From Callipepla californica brunnescens (lineage: Eukaryota > Chordata > Aves > Galliformes > Odontophoridae), in contig JALIRH010000004.1 in assembly GCA_023055505.1 (NCBI GenBank), forward strand, positions 11,279,368-11,343,367: DNA of 64,000 nt, written 5' to 3'. The notes under the pieces are model-generated. The model was given only the letters and a program-made list of their open reading frames with translations. It searched no databases and was not told the DNA's origin. The position numbers were made by a program, and so were the translations under genes. This document shows positions 28,180 through 44,965 of this stretch, piece after piece (within the stretch, counting starts at the first letter, position 1; each line of letters opens with the position of its first letter).

Positions 28180-28519
28180 GGCTTTGTCCACTTCAGTCAA
28201 GCAGCTCCACTTGAACACTGACTATCTGACACTAGAAACACAGGTTATGTTCACTGTCATTGCAACCAGCTCACACAGAGCTAAAGCACAGGAAGAAGCT
28301 AGAAAACACATCGCAGTGATTGCCCACCATAAACTTCCTCTTGGTTTTCTACCTTATTGAATTCAATAGATCTGTCTTTTGATTTCAGTTCTTTCTCCCA
28401 TTCTTTCTTCCTTCCTTTCCACCTTGCTGGGACAGCTGGGGTTTCTGTGTCCTCCCTTTGTGCAGATTTGCTTGGCAGCTTCAGCATCTGCTCATTTTGT
28501 GTCTCTGCCAGGATCTGTG

Positions 28520-31500
28520 ATGACAGTGACATACACTAACCGCGTGGCCGATGCCCGCCTGGGGACCTTCTCGCAGCTCCTGCTCCAATGGAAAGGCAGC
28601 ATCTACAAACTGCTCTACTCCGAGTTCCTTATTTTCATCTCCCTCTACTTTGCCATCAGCCTTGTCTACAGGTGAGCATCCTTACACCAGCACCACCACA
28701 GCCCCTCACTCTCAGCTGGTCTCAAAGCTGAACAACTGATCAATGCAGGGTTGGGACAACAGTCCTGGGAAAAAGGAACTAGCTAGCCACTCACCAGCCT
28801 TGTTCAGAGGAGGAAAGGTTTTTCCTCACTGCTGCAGTGGTTGAGCAGCTAAGAGATTTCCTTCTTCAAGCCTGGAGAGGAACACAGTTTCTCTTCCTGG
28901 GGATGAAAAGTTGCATGCGATGATTACCTGAGAAGAATGGCACAAAGAGTCAGAGGCTGAGCTAGTGCTGGAAGTGCTCTACAGTGGGAAGTGTTTCTGA
29001 GAGCAGACATCAGCTCTGGGGCTGCAGACCAGTCAGAAAGCAGCTATGCAGTGGGGTAGGTCTGATTCAGATGGGGAAAGCCAGGGAGCTCACCTTTCTA
29101 GGTGAGTGCAGCATGGAAGCAAGAAATCAGCTCCAAGAAAGAGGAACTTGCATTGGGTGCTGTTGACATGAGCAGAGCTTGGACTGACATTTTGCAGGGA
29201 ATTCAGTAAAATGTGGTACACATCCAAGCACTGTGGCAAACCTCTGATACCACATAGCAGTCTTTCCTGTGTGAGAAACATAGGACTCTCTAACCAGACT
29301 GCAGCAGTTACCACTCAGCAACCACTTCAGGCTCCTTTGGACTTGTCAGCAGGGTGGCACTCCCCACATCACCCCACAGCCACAGCATGGTTGTGTCGTG
29401 GCTACATGTCCTTCCTTTCCCTTGCCAGACTCTTACCCAGCAGGCCCAGCAAGGCACAGTCTCCTCTTTAAGGCTGATGCCTCTGTTCCTCCCTTTTAGG
29501 CTGATCCTCAGCGAAAGCCAAAGGCTGATGTTTGAGAAGCTGGCACTCTACTGCAACAGCTATGCTGAGTTAATCCCTGTGTCCTTTGTGCTGGGTAAGG
29601 AGCTCTGACCATGAACACGCAGGGAGGGGAAACGGGTAACATTTCTTCTCTCACCCTGGTTCAACACAGCTCTTCAAGCGGGCAGGATTCATTGAGCAGT
29701 TCCCTCATTCCGTCTTCATAAGACTCCCCAGACAAATATACCAGTTAATGTTGCAGCTGGGAGGTATGCACACAGCTTTCACTGTCCAGATACACTGGCA
29801 TGCTCTGGGTTCTACCAGGAGGGCGTGATAATTAATAAACTGTGAAAGCCAGACTCTAGCTTTAGTGCAGAGATCCAAATTACCCTCTGGGCCTGCCTTT
29901 TCTCAATCCCATAAGAGCAGTGCCAGCCTTCCTATGTAAGAGCACACATCTCCCCTCTGTCAGGATGACTGATTTGTTCAGCTCACCTCCAGGTTTCTAC
30001 GTGGCTCTGGTGGTGTCCCGCTGGTGGGCGCAGTACGAGAGCATCCCATGGCCTGACCGCATCATGAACTTGGTCTCCTGCAATGTGGATGGGGAGGACG
30101 AGTACGGGAGGCTGCTGCGTCGCACCCTGATGCGCTACAGCAACCTGTGCAGCGTGCTGATCCTACGCTCCGTCAGCACCGCCGTCTACAAGCGCTTCCC
30201 CAGCATGGAGCACGTCGTGAGGGCAGGTCAGTATCAGCACTGCCTTTGGAGACAGCTCTGATGCAGGCAGATAGCAGCTCCCTGCCACTCGACCTCCACT
30301 CTGGAGCAGAGATGGTGAAATTCTAGGACACAAGTTATCAACAGTTGTCTAAATACGCTAGGTAACTGCACCCTCAGCAGTTCTGTATCTCCATTCTGGC
30401 TGTGATCTGATCAGACATGCTGCAGACATCCAAAGTCTACAGCTTTCTCACAAGGGGAGCACAAGGGCAGAGAATGGCAGGACCCGAGGGAATGGCATGG
30501 AGCTGTCAGGGGAGGGGCAGGCTGGGGGTTAGGGAAAGGTTCTGCACCAGAGGGCAGTGGGCACGGAACAGGCTGCCCAGCCCCAAGCTGACAGAGTTCA
30601 AGGAGATTTTGGACAACACTTCCAGACATAGAGTTTTAATTTTGGGTGGTCCTGTGAGGAGCCAGGAGTTGAACTCTATGAACTTTGTGGTCCCTTCCAA
30701 CCTTGGTTCCATGAAATGAGAAATTCTTCTTGCACTTATTTAAAAATCAGTGTTGTAACAAAACTTTCCATCCTTTTCTGCATCTTCCAAAGGCTGAATT
30801 CCCAAGTCTTTCCTGTGATTATAACAAGAGATGACTACGTTCTGCTCTCTGTGGCCATTCCTCTCTCATCTATTCTTTTCCACTCAGGCCTCATGACACC
30901 AGAAGAGCACAAGAAGTTTGAGAGCTTGAATTCCCCCCACAACAAGTTTTGGATCCCATGCGTGTGGTTCTCCAATCTGGCTGTGAAAGCAAGGAACGAG
31001 GGGAGGATCCGGGACAGCGTGCTGCTCCAGGGCATCCTGAATGTGAGTGTCACTCAGTAGGCAGCTGAGATCCTCCATACAGATTTCCAGGTGGAACTGT
31101 GGGGATTTCCAAAGGTCAGGCAAGGAATAGGAATGTTGAGGTAGGATGTCCAGGCAGCGAGTCATGTCTGTTCCTGGAGAACAGTTTGGTTGATGGGAAA
31201 TACCCCACTGCCACTCTCCAGCTTGTGACAAAGTAGAGTTTTTCATGGCCCGATGACACATTAGCAATGCCAGATGCAGCAGAGGCTAAAGAATGTAACA
31301 TCTTTCACAAAACTGGGACTGGGAGGAACTGTTTAACTCACATCTAGGTATAGTCATAGGGGACACCCATTTAGCAAGTTCTGGATCAACCATCCAGCAT
31401 TTGCACATCTAAGTGGTCTCTAGGATACAGCTGTAAAGCCACAAGGAAGCAGAGCATGTATCTGGAAAAACAGCAGGAGAAGTCAAAAGTATCTTAAACA

Positions 31501-34500
31501 ACCAAGGTCCCTGCAGAGAACTTTGCTATTGAAAACCCTTGCATAGTCCTGGGACGCAGGCCATGCTCCACAGACAGGACCTGGCAATGGCCCTTGCATA
31601 GCTGCAGAGGAAAAAGAAGATTTTGGAGTGGCTCATCCTCTCTAAGATTCATGTGCTGAGAGATTTATGTTGTTTCTATTGCCTGTGGTGAGTTTCATCC
31701 CTCTGGACTATTTATCAAGGGTCACTAGTCAAAAGAGATGGATATTTCTAAGATATTCTTTGTCTCTAACCTGTTGAGATGCTCACACTGTGAGGAGATA
31801 ATCTCTGCTATGAAATAAGCCAGGAAAGAACTCTGGTCTCAGAGATATTGAGGCAGCAAGGACTTCCTCCTCAGCAAGTATGAGACCCTGCTGGTGGCCT
31901 GCTGAGGAGGGGCTGGACACCCATGGAGTCCTGGCTGAGTTCTCCCTTCCAGAGAAGTGTGAGCAGGAGGGGATAGGCTGGAAAAGGTCAGTGTCCCCAG
32001 CAAGGACACACAGCCATAGTGCCAACAGGTCTTTCCTTTTCCCCATTGCAGGAGCTCAACACTTTGCGCAGCCAATGTGGGCGGCTCTACGGGTATGACT
32101 GGATCAGCATTCCCCTGGTCTACACCCAGGTGAGAAGGGATGCCCCGGCATCCATGGCTGCCCTGCCTGCCTATGCATGCTGCTAGGGAATCCCTGCTGA
32201 CCCCATAACTGCCCTACACACAGACTATGCTGATGCTACATACGATTGGACCTCTCATCCACACGTAGACATGCAAGCCCCATGCTGGCTTTCTCACACA
32301 CATAACCTCTAAGCACTTGCACAGTCCAGCCTTACTTCTTTAACTCAGGCACAGGACCTCTACAGAAACACTGTCCTTCAATGCAAATCCAGACAGAAAC
32401 TCTGGCACCAACATGCTCCTTCGTCTCATACAATCCAGCTGCTCAAGTAACACTAATACACTCCATCATGGAATGGGAACTGCTTGCATTCATGCAGTGC
32501 TGAATGTTAAACACGCACTGGCAAACCACGTTTCTGCTTAGATCACAGTGTCCTGCAAACTAGGAGCAAATGCGATGTTAGTATGCTGCATTACCATTCC
32601 ATATTTACTCCTGGGGTGGCACGTTATGCCTCTGAGGCCCTGGCACATTGTTGCAGCTCCCTGCCAAAAAGCCCATGAGAAGAAGAACACAGCTCTACCA
32701 AAGCCTTACCAAAAGCACAGCAAGAAGAGTCTCAGCTACAGAGATAGTCAAAAAGGAATTTGAGGGCAGAGAGGGAGATACCAGTGTAGTCTAGAACCAT
32801 GAAACAGAGCCATGTCAGGCTGCAGAAAAGGCTGGGCCCAAACCGGGAGATCCTCTGCAGCCTCAGTCAGGTCTTGGAGTTGTGAGCAGGGTTTGCCAGA
32901 TGATTTGTGACAGAGAGTCCTCCCTGCAGTGCATGACCCATTATTCTACAGTTGCCCATCCACACTGCAAAGATTGTCTTTGCAGGCACCCTGTAACCTG
33001 TGCATCTTGAAACAGCTCTGTGCTGTTCTCTGCTGGGAACTGCTTGGCTAGCTCAAGAGTCTCGTGACGCTGGGCATTTGTTTTGAACCTTCCTGCTTGA
33101 CACACAAAGCTCAGCTGCTATTAATTTGAAAAGTGGAAGTTTCCAGTCTCATGATTACAGAGTAAAGTACAAAGCTCACTGTAGCCAGAAATTTGAGCAA
33201 GCAAACAGGCAAATATAAAAATATCCTTCCTTAGGACCAAATCAGAGCTGGCAGTTATGCTCAGGGTTCCCCTCCCAGATTTGGAAAAGACTTACCAGCA
33301 TGGACCAAACCATGGGCTCAAAGAACTATTAGGAGAAGAAAGCACCCCTTAAATCAGCAGCAGATCAACCACACTTGGATATAAGGAAGAAATCTGTAAC
33401 AGTAAGGGGATGGGAATTGAAGAGAAAGGTGCTGAGAAAGCATGTTGAGAACTTAAGTTTCTCTGGTGTGTCCCTGGCATCTTTCCCAGGTGGTGACCGT
33501 GGCTGTTTACAGCTTCTTCCTGGCCTGTCTGATCGGGAGGCAGTTCCTGGATCCTGAAAAAGCGTATCCTGGCCACGAACTAGATCTCTTCGTGCCTGTC
33601 TTTACATTTTTGCAGTTCTTCTTCTATGCTGGCTGGTTAAAGGTACGTCCAAGAAATTATGCCTGGAGTTGGAATCTGACCCACTGGGTTTTTCCCAGTT
33701 TGGGCTCACAAAGAACCCAACTGTGTACTGTGTGTGGCCTACAGACAACATACCAGAAGATCAGCCCTACCTTTCCTAAACTTGGGGGAAAAGAGAGGCA
33801 GTGAGCAAAGAGCAGTTACCTGTATACCAATGCCTCCTATAGTAACTGGCACTTCCATTTTTAAGCCACCCATTTTTTGGGAAAAAGAGCAGTGCTCTGA
33901 ATTCAGGACACATCACCCCTGAGCGGAGTTCTGGGCTCTGTCCAGTAGGTATTCTCCCTGCAGGGAAGGGGTGGGTATGACCTTTGCTGTGTGTTCTCCA
34001 TGTGCAGGTGGCCGAGCAACTGATCAACCCTTTTGGGGAAGACGATGATGACTTTGAAACCAACTGGCTCATTGACAGGAACTTGCAGGTAAAGTCAAGG
34101 CAGAATTCTCTTGGCCTACAAAAAAAGGGCTGCACCCGAGGTTTCACCTCGCCCCTCAGTCCATCTTCCAGCACACACTATGGATCCAGCCTCTCCCTGG
34201 CTTTTCCTACACTGTGCCTATACCTATAATCACCTCTTCTGGTTTCTTCTGTGCAATAACTCTCCTCTTTCAGTCCCCCTGTAACACTAAGCTCATCGGT
34301 TCTAGTGAGCATATTGCTTTCATTTCTCCTTCACTACCACTTTCCTTCTAATTAACAAAATCTTTTCATGACAAAAGAACAAAAACAACCACAAGTGGCA
34401 GGAAACCACATAGCAAATCCAGCTGCTCGTTTCACTTCCACACTACATTACTGCCTTCTGCCCTGCATCCCTTTGATCACTGGTAACAGACTGCTCACCT

Positions 34501-36218
34501 CAACATTCCTGCTGTCCCCGGCAGGTCTCCCTTATGGCAGTGGATGAGATGCATCAGGATTTGCCCATTCTGGAGAAGGACCTGTACTGGAATGAGCCCG
34601 ATCCACAGCCACCTTACACTGCAGCCACTGCTGAGTACAAGCGCCCATCATTTCTTGGATCAACCTTTGATATCAGGTGAGTGTAAGTACAGGGTGTCAG
34701 AACAGATCACATTTACATCTGAGAGCAGGTGCAGTGCAGGATACTATACTCGAGTAAGAAAGAACAATATCTTTCTGCCTTGCCTGTGAAACCTTGCTCT
34801 AAAATACTTACAGGTTTATCCAAAGGTGACAGCTAGTATCTTCCTTCACAAAGAATACCTCCAATCTCTTGTCCCCCTCCTCTACGATGAGCATCCCTGG
34901 GGTGGAGGGCCTAACGCATAACTGACATGGCAACACAGTGGAAGCTTGCCATCAGCAGCGACATTCCCTGTGCTGCCAGCCTCACCAGCAGAAAGCAACA
35001 TTTTTTGTGGCCACATAACAGCCTGTTTTGCCCTTCCCCAGCATGCAGAAAGAAGAGATGGAGTTCCAGCCCCTGGAACAAATTAAAGAGAATGAAGAAG
35101 CAAACCATTCCACGCCTCTACTGGGACACCTGGGCCGCCTCCTGGGTGTCCAGTCACCAAGTTTCTCCAGGTCCTCTTCCCGGATGAACCTACTGCGCAG
35201 GCGAGGGGATCCCACATCCCCCTTCTCCCATTACACGTACCAAGACGTGGGCAAGTCGGGAAACATCGGTCAGCCAAGGGGAGACACCAGCGCGCAGGAG
35301 CAGTGGGACACCGAGGACAGAAAACTAAGAGAGTTTGATGCCTTCATATCGACCCCATTTTATGAGAGACCTGGTTTCTACAGTGCTCCACAGACACCGA
35401 TCAGCTCCATCCCCATGATCTTCCCTTCTAGACGCCAAGGGCGCAAGAAGCCCCCTGCGCTCTCCAGCATAGCTGCATGTTCAAATTCCCTTAAGGACGT
35501 CATTGTCAACCCCTCACCTTCCAGGATGAGTGATACGTACAAAAGCCAGAGCTCCCTTGGCTCAGGTGCAAAGGAAACATTTATTTGGCCAACAGAACGG
35601 AATAAAGGTCCTGACTCGCTGGTTGTAACGGTGGAAGAAGAAAAGAGCCACTATAGCAATAAAAGCAGAGAAGCTGCCATCACGGGAAGTCCAGAAGCTC
35701 TGTCCGCAGCATCAGACAGCCCTAAATTCCCCTTCCTAGCAGAGTCCCCTGACCATGAGCAGCAGGGCGGCTTCAAAAATCTGAAGAGTTTAAAAGGCTC
35801 CCACCACCCCTGGCTAACTCCGGAGAACGCAGCAACAACCACTGAGCCATCGAGTGCCTTCCCCCCACCTAGCAACATACTGCCCAGCAGCAGCACCTCC
35901 TTCTGCTTCTCGTTCACTCCCGTCTCATCTCCAGTGCTGGAGAGATCCCCTATAGGGAACACAGGCCCCGACACTCACAGCCTGAGTTCAGAGGACACAG
36001 CTAGCGCACCAGACCAGCATCCACCAGAGGTGTCCAGGAGCATGAGAGACACAGGAAACAGAAATAACCCTCCTACAAGAGAGACAAGAAGAGCAGAAAG
36101 CCCATCCACTAATGACTCTGGCATCTCTCTTGCTGAGGGTGACTTCGTGGGGCTGATGGAGGTGATCATGGAGACAAGTGAAAGCATATGCGAAGAGCAG
36201 ATAGATCAGTACAGCTAG
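28520..36218 (+). CDS. BEST1: BEST1, bestrophin-1 calcium-activated chloride channel, complete
   Basis: Pentameric Ca2+-gated anion channel of the retinal pigment epithelium. Nine coding exons with GT-AG ends and consistent phase: 28520-28671, 29500-29594, 29993-30226, 30888-31042, 32052-32129, 33490-33642, 34008-34088, 34525-34676, 35042-36218; 758 residues. The start is [15 protein letters not shown], as in bestrophins, just after an acceptor. Functional residues are in place: neck I76, F80, F84; aperture V205; Ca-clasp Ala10, Q293, N296 and the acidic cluster E300-D304 followed by FETNW. W93 and R218, altered in human Best disease, are conserved. The channel part ends near residue 370. The last exon (391 codons) encodes a long Ser/Pro-rich, low-conservation tail, making the protein much longer than human BEST1 (585). 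It runs tail to tail with FTH1. Confidence 0.97.
30455..30719 (+). mobile_element. CR1 LINE 3' fragment in BEST1 intron
   Basis: Plus-orientation CR1 tail between BEST1 coding exons 3 and 4. It reads through 'gaacaggctgcccagcccc', 'ctgacagagttcaaggagat', 'caggagttgaactctatgaa' and 'ggtcccttccaaccttggtt', in that order, and ends near ccatgaaatgag. 5'-truncated and non-coding. Confidence 0.92.
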
Positions 36219-37630
36219 AGACCAAAACACAAACACGTATGCCAGGTATCTGAGAAGCAATACTGCAGTATCCTCACACCTGGCCCACAATAGCACTCAT
36301 CCTAACAGGGCAGTGCTGCCAGACTTCATGTCTCTGGAGTATTATTCACCCACAGCCCAGCACCAGTAACTCACTACTACTGGACTCAGGCATGGTAGCA
36401 GACACTTGACTTCAGTGCTGCAGCAAGAAAAAAGAGAAAAAAATGAATTGTATATTCTCTAGCAAAACGAGACTTCTAGTGTTAGGTATTAGAAATGCCT
36501 AACTGTAGAACCATAGCTGAACAGATACTGATCTGAACACTCTGGAGCACAGGCATAGCCCAAAGCAGAAGAGGTAAGTAGTAAAGGATACTTCACTACA
36601 GCAAGAACCGAAATTCAAAGTTTACATGACTATTTGCTCTAAGCCCCAGGACACGCACAAGTTGCTCCAGGGAAAGAAAGGGACTGAGGTACAGCATTTG
36701 CAATACAAACCCACAGTGCTTCGTGAAGCCCTATCCGGCTGATGTTCTGCAGCATCACCAAAGTGATGCAGGGAGCCACTCCAACAAGTGGCTGCTATCA
36801 GCGGTATTTACATTGCTTGACGTTTTGTATCACATGTATCACTGATTTGAAAGCACTCAAAAGAAGTCATCAGATGGACAGCAGACAACACAAAGCAAAG
36901 ATTTTTAACAAGCCTTCCCTTAAAAAGGAAAAAAAAAAAAGCAAGGCAGATGTCCAGGACCACTTGCTTCCTCATTTTACTTCCCATGCAACAATAAAAA
37001 CATAAAGAAACAGCGAAGTCCTTCCTCTTTTCTCAAGAAGCTGCCTGTTCCCTTTGATCACAACTAGCACGCGATAAATTCAGTCCAGCCACCTCCTTTC
37101 CAATACCCTCACAACACACTCCAACCTTCCCACCTTCCAGGCATAGCTCTTCAATCTAGGCAAAATGCACTACATTCCATCCTTAACACCCAACACATTG
37201 TGTTTTGAGTCAAGTCCTGCAACAGTTTCCGACTAGCTAATTGTACAGAGCTCTTCCATCTTCCCTTCCCCATATGCCTTCGTTCAGAAGTGTGTGCCTG
37301 TCTAACAAAAATGACACTTATCTACCTAAAATCACAGGCAGTAGCTCAGGAAGCAGAGATCCTCAAGCCTTCCTCTTCTTGCACATTCATTAAGACAGAA
37401 GCTTTGGCGGCAAAGGCACTTAGCTTCAGTTCCTAAGCAATCCCTGCAGCTTTTTCTCCCCATCCAGCAGTACCCACTAAAATACACAAGTGCTAGATTT
37501 AAAGCAATTCATCTAATTTACTTCTCCATTCATGCTCAGCTCAAGACAACTTTCCCAGTTAAGACTACAGCGCACAACCGTACACATACACTTCCTGAGG
37601 AAGAAAAAAAAGCAGAAGCCACCTTGAACC
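36219..37630. other. BEST1 3' UTR and BEST1-FTH1 convergent interval
   Basis: From the BEST1 stop to the FTH1 poly(A) signal. No coding frame. It holds the probable BEST1 3' UTR, ending near the AATAAA at 36993, then about 600 bases of AT-rich sequence without features before the FTH1 transcript end. Confidence 0.7.
36993..36998 (+). terminator. Probable BEST1 polyadenylation signal
   Basis: AATAAA on the plus strand about 775 bases after the BEST1 stop codon, in an A-rich context. It is the first canonical hexamer I see in the convergent interval. Confidence 0.55.
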
Positions 37631-37637
37631 AAGTCAC

Positions 37638-37643
37638 TTTATT
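37638..37643 (-). terminator. FTH1 polyadenylation signal
   Basis: Minus-strand AATAAA (plus TTTATT) about 160 bases downstream of the FTH1 stop. This short 3' UTR is typical of ferritin heavy-chain mRNAs. Confidence 0.85.
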
Positions 37644-37801
37644 GGATGGAGGGCAGTACACAAAACACAAGAGAAAAGAGGGCTGTTATTTGGTACAGAG
37701 TATAAGAACGTTTCTCATCTAGATAGCTGAAGATGCATGCATTGCTGGACCAGAAAAGTAGAAGTCCCCCTGAAGCCCACAGGGTGGTTCTTGGCAAGCC
37801 T

Positions 37802-41813
<4,012 letters not shown>

Positions 41814-41841
41814 TTAGCTTCCCGCGCCATAAAGTACCCAG

Positions 41842-41850
41842 TGACTCAGC
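41842..41850 (-). promoter_or_regulatory. NRF2/MAF-type antioxidant element, distal
   Basis: Second TGACTCAGC, about 125 bases further upstream and in the same orientation. Two such sites in about 135 bases is more than expected by chance and supports oxidative-stress control of FTH1. Confidence 0.55.
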
Positions 41851-41899
41851 CACGAAGCTTCCAGACTTCCTCCCCGCAGTGAGCGGGCCTCGCTCTGCA

Positions 41900-44800
41900 C
41901 GCCGCCTCGGCAGCGCTGCGAGGAAATGCAGGGGAAGATTAAATAAAGGTCAAAGTACTCGGTTAGCCCAAGAAACACACCTAGCAGAGAGGTGCTCCGA
42001 GATGCTGATGAACGGGCACCCGCAGTGATGGCTGCTGGTCCTTAATGACCTTGGGAAGGAAGCTCGCTTCGTGTGGGCACAGCGTCAGCACAGGCACCGC
42101 ATGCACACAAAAACAGAGACGCCAAACGCGCGCTGCCTGCTGCTGCTCCGTTTACCCGATGGGGCCTTTAAGTTCAAACGTAACGCCGAATCCTAAAGAG
42201 AGAATTGAAAAGTCTAAGGTCCAGCTGAGGCTTCTGATAACGAGATGGTTATTTCAGCTGCTCAGTTCCATCTCCACCGCCATTTGCTCCCAGTAAACTT
42301 ACAATTTGACTTTCTGGTCTCTGAAATGTCAAGCAGGCTGTACGAGCAACCTTGAGGGCCAGAAATATCCTCCATAAAGTGAGACCGCCCCACAGCTCTG
42401 AGCTCCCGAGTCCTCATCTCTTACCAGGACAACAGAAAACGTTGACGTTTGCCAGAAGTACTCCAGGCTCTGTCGACGTGAATCACTGAGCCTGCAAGCT
42501 CTGATTAACTTAATTTTTCCTCTAACCAGCCCATTCTACAAAGTTTTATTTGATCTTTCAAACGGTGATCGCCCGCGGGTGATGGCACAGGGGTGTGTTT
42601 GCTTTTTTAGCAGCGTTCTGAGTGTCTGAAAGAAGCGGGCAGCCAATGTCTTCCTTGGTCTCGCAGCTTTCCGTTGCCTCTGTCAGTTAACCGTCAGGAG
42701 TAATTAAGATCTTTAAGTTAAGGTGGATCATACCTATCGCTTTGCAGGCTGCCAGGCACATTTGAAATCTCATGTTCTCCTCCCACGCTAATGCTTATGT
42801 AAAAAAAAAAAAAGGAGTTGTAACCTCTGGGCACACTTGCGTTATTGTTTACATATAGGGAGGGATTTTCAGCAGTTCCAAGCTGAAACCTTGCATTTGC
42901 CTGAAGAGTTGTATTTAAAGGCAGTTGTCCTTGCAGAGCACAGACCTTGTACACTCAGGCAGGCCTCTATATCGCCCATTGATTGCAGAGTACTGCTTGG
43001 TATTCCAGGTCTAACCTTGAACCTACTGCTAAACAATTTTCTTTGTACGTGTTCTTGCTGTTTGCATTCTCTTGCCCCATGACCCTTTTGTCTGTGGCTG
43101 GCAAAGGCACACCGTGAATTAGGAGAAGAAAGTCGCCCAGCAGCTTATAGATTGCAATTTCCAGCCTCACTGTGACCAAGCATGCATAAATCCTCATTAC
43201 ATTGTTTCACAAAAGGCTGTGCAACAGCACAATTTGTAAGAAAGTGAGCAAATAGCCTATTAATAACAGGAGTATTTCCTCTGTAGTTTGAACAGCCTGT
43301 GCCACCCATGATCAAATGTCAGCAAGATAAGGGAAGTCCTAAATTCTGCTTTTTAGGTCAATCACAAGTTGCACAAACATGCACATCAATACTGATGGCA
43401 GCAGATTTACTTGTCCAGAATAGAAAATGTTGGGTTGAAAGGTTATGCATCATGATGCCTTGGGGACAAACAGAAAGCCTGTCTCACACTGTTGTCTTAA
43501 AAGAGTCTTCTCTGGTAACGGTGCAATGGACTCTCTGTCTTGAACTACTGTCAGAGTGTTTTAACTTCATTTCACTGTGTTTCTCTTTGGCTTGGGTTAA
43601 GCGCTCTTTCATCCTCTAGGAGCACAGTGGTGGGCACTGCTGGGAAGCAGCCTGGTAGAAGCATTATCATACTCTTTCTGGGCTTCGCATCAAATGACAT
43701 TCACATCTGACAACTGGCAAGCTCATTTTCTGCAGCTGGCAATGCTTTGCACACTGCTTTCTATCATATTACTTTCAATAGCTAGTAGCTAATTGCGTGC
43801 CTGGCCGTTATTCATTAAACTGTTCAAAGTAGCAGGGAAATCCTGGCCCTTTTCACTCAAATGCAGTAGATGAAAGATCTTAGTGTACTGAGGAAAAAGA
43901 GCCCAGTAGTCCAAATTATTTCTTTCAGTATCCCTTTGCACACAAACATTACAGCTGCACAGGGACTGATCCATCAACTTAGCCGACAGCACACACAGCC
44001 TTACTTTGCATCTATGTCATCTCTTGGCTGTCTGCTGGTGTGAAAGGCAAAAGTCAGTGTATTGTTTGCCCACACAAGCTTCAAATTGTTGAAGACAATC
44101 TCTGTTTCAGATCTCTTCTGAAACAATGGAGCACAATCTCTCATTGTTTACAGCTTAACTATTATATCTCAAGCATAGATCTGAAAATCAGACAGCTCAG
44201 GGACAGTAACACTTAGTTTCCTCACATGACAGCTCGAGACATCAATTCCAGTTTGGAAAAACAATCCAAGCTCCTTTGACAAACGTTTCTTTAGATATAC
44301 AGGATATATATAGAAGGTATTCAGAAGCAATCAAGCCAGAGAATTGGTTGACAGAGGTCAAGGTATAGTTAGATACAGAAAAATGTATGTGCTCTTTCTA
44401 CGCATTTCAGTTTCTCATCAAACTGAGTGTGACACAGTGCGAGATGCTGGACAGTACACACCACAAGTAAATTCTGAGCTTGTAAAAACGGGACTTGGAT
44501 TTTTGCTGATTCACTGCCTTAGCAAGATCTCAGCATGTGACTTAGGCACACAGGTCGACCTTGGACGAGGCGTTCCTCCATGTGGCCAGAGGTCACTGCA
44601 GTCAGACGAGGCAGAGCGTTGAAGAATGTGCAGGGTTTCATTGAGCATCTGTAGAAATGGCTCCCCTCTGGCTTTGAAATGCTTAGTTTCTTAATGGCTA
44701 GAGAACTAACAGATCTGAGTAAAGCGCAACACTTGTTCTAAATGCACTGAGCACGAGATAGCTGAATATTTCTCAAATATTACAGTAACAAAAACACAGC

Positions 44801-44965
44801 AGCCTTTTTTCAAAGCTCAAAGTCCTGTAAATAAGATAAACCGCACATCCGCTCAAATATTTGTTATGGAGAATTTCATTCCACCCACCCACAACCTTGG
44901 GTGCAATTCAGCTCGCAGACTTTGGGTAAACACAAAAGCAACCCCAAACTTGGCTCCAAGCTCCA
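41900..44965. other. Intergenic sequence upstream of FTH1, no gene recognised
   Basis: Beyond the FTH1 promoter I see no coding exon, RNA gene or transposon that I can name. Short open frames here lack splice-site support. Confidence 0.5.

Larger units (their letters stand above)
21120..28511. other. RAB3IL1-BEST1 intergenic region, non-coding
   Basis: No convincing coding exon. The region holds a G/A-rich simple stretch, a diverged CR1 fragment, AT-rich microsatellites and probably the BEST1 promoter and untranslated first exon. BEST1 coding exon 1 opens at a proper acceptor (ctgccag before 28512), so an upstream non-coding exon must exist. Confidence 0.6.

Noticed and set aside
35083..36296. 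Several minus-strand open frames opposite the last BEST1 exon
   Set aside because: Shadows of the real BEST1 reading frame on the plus strand.
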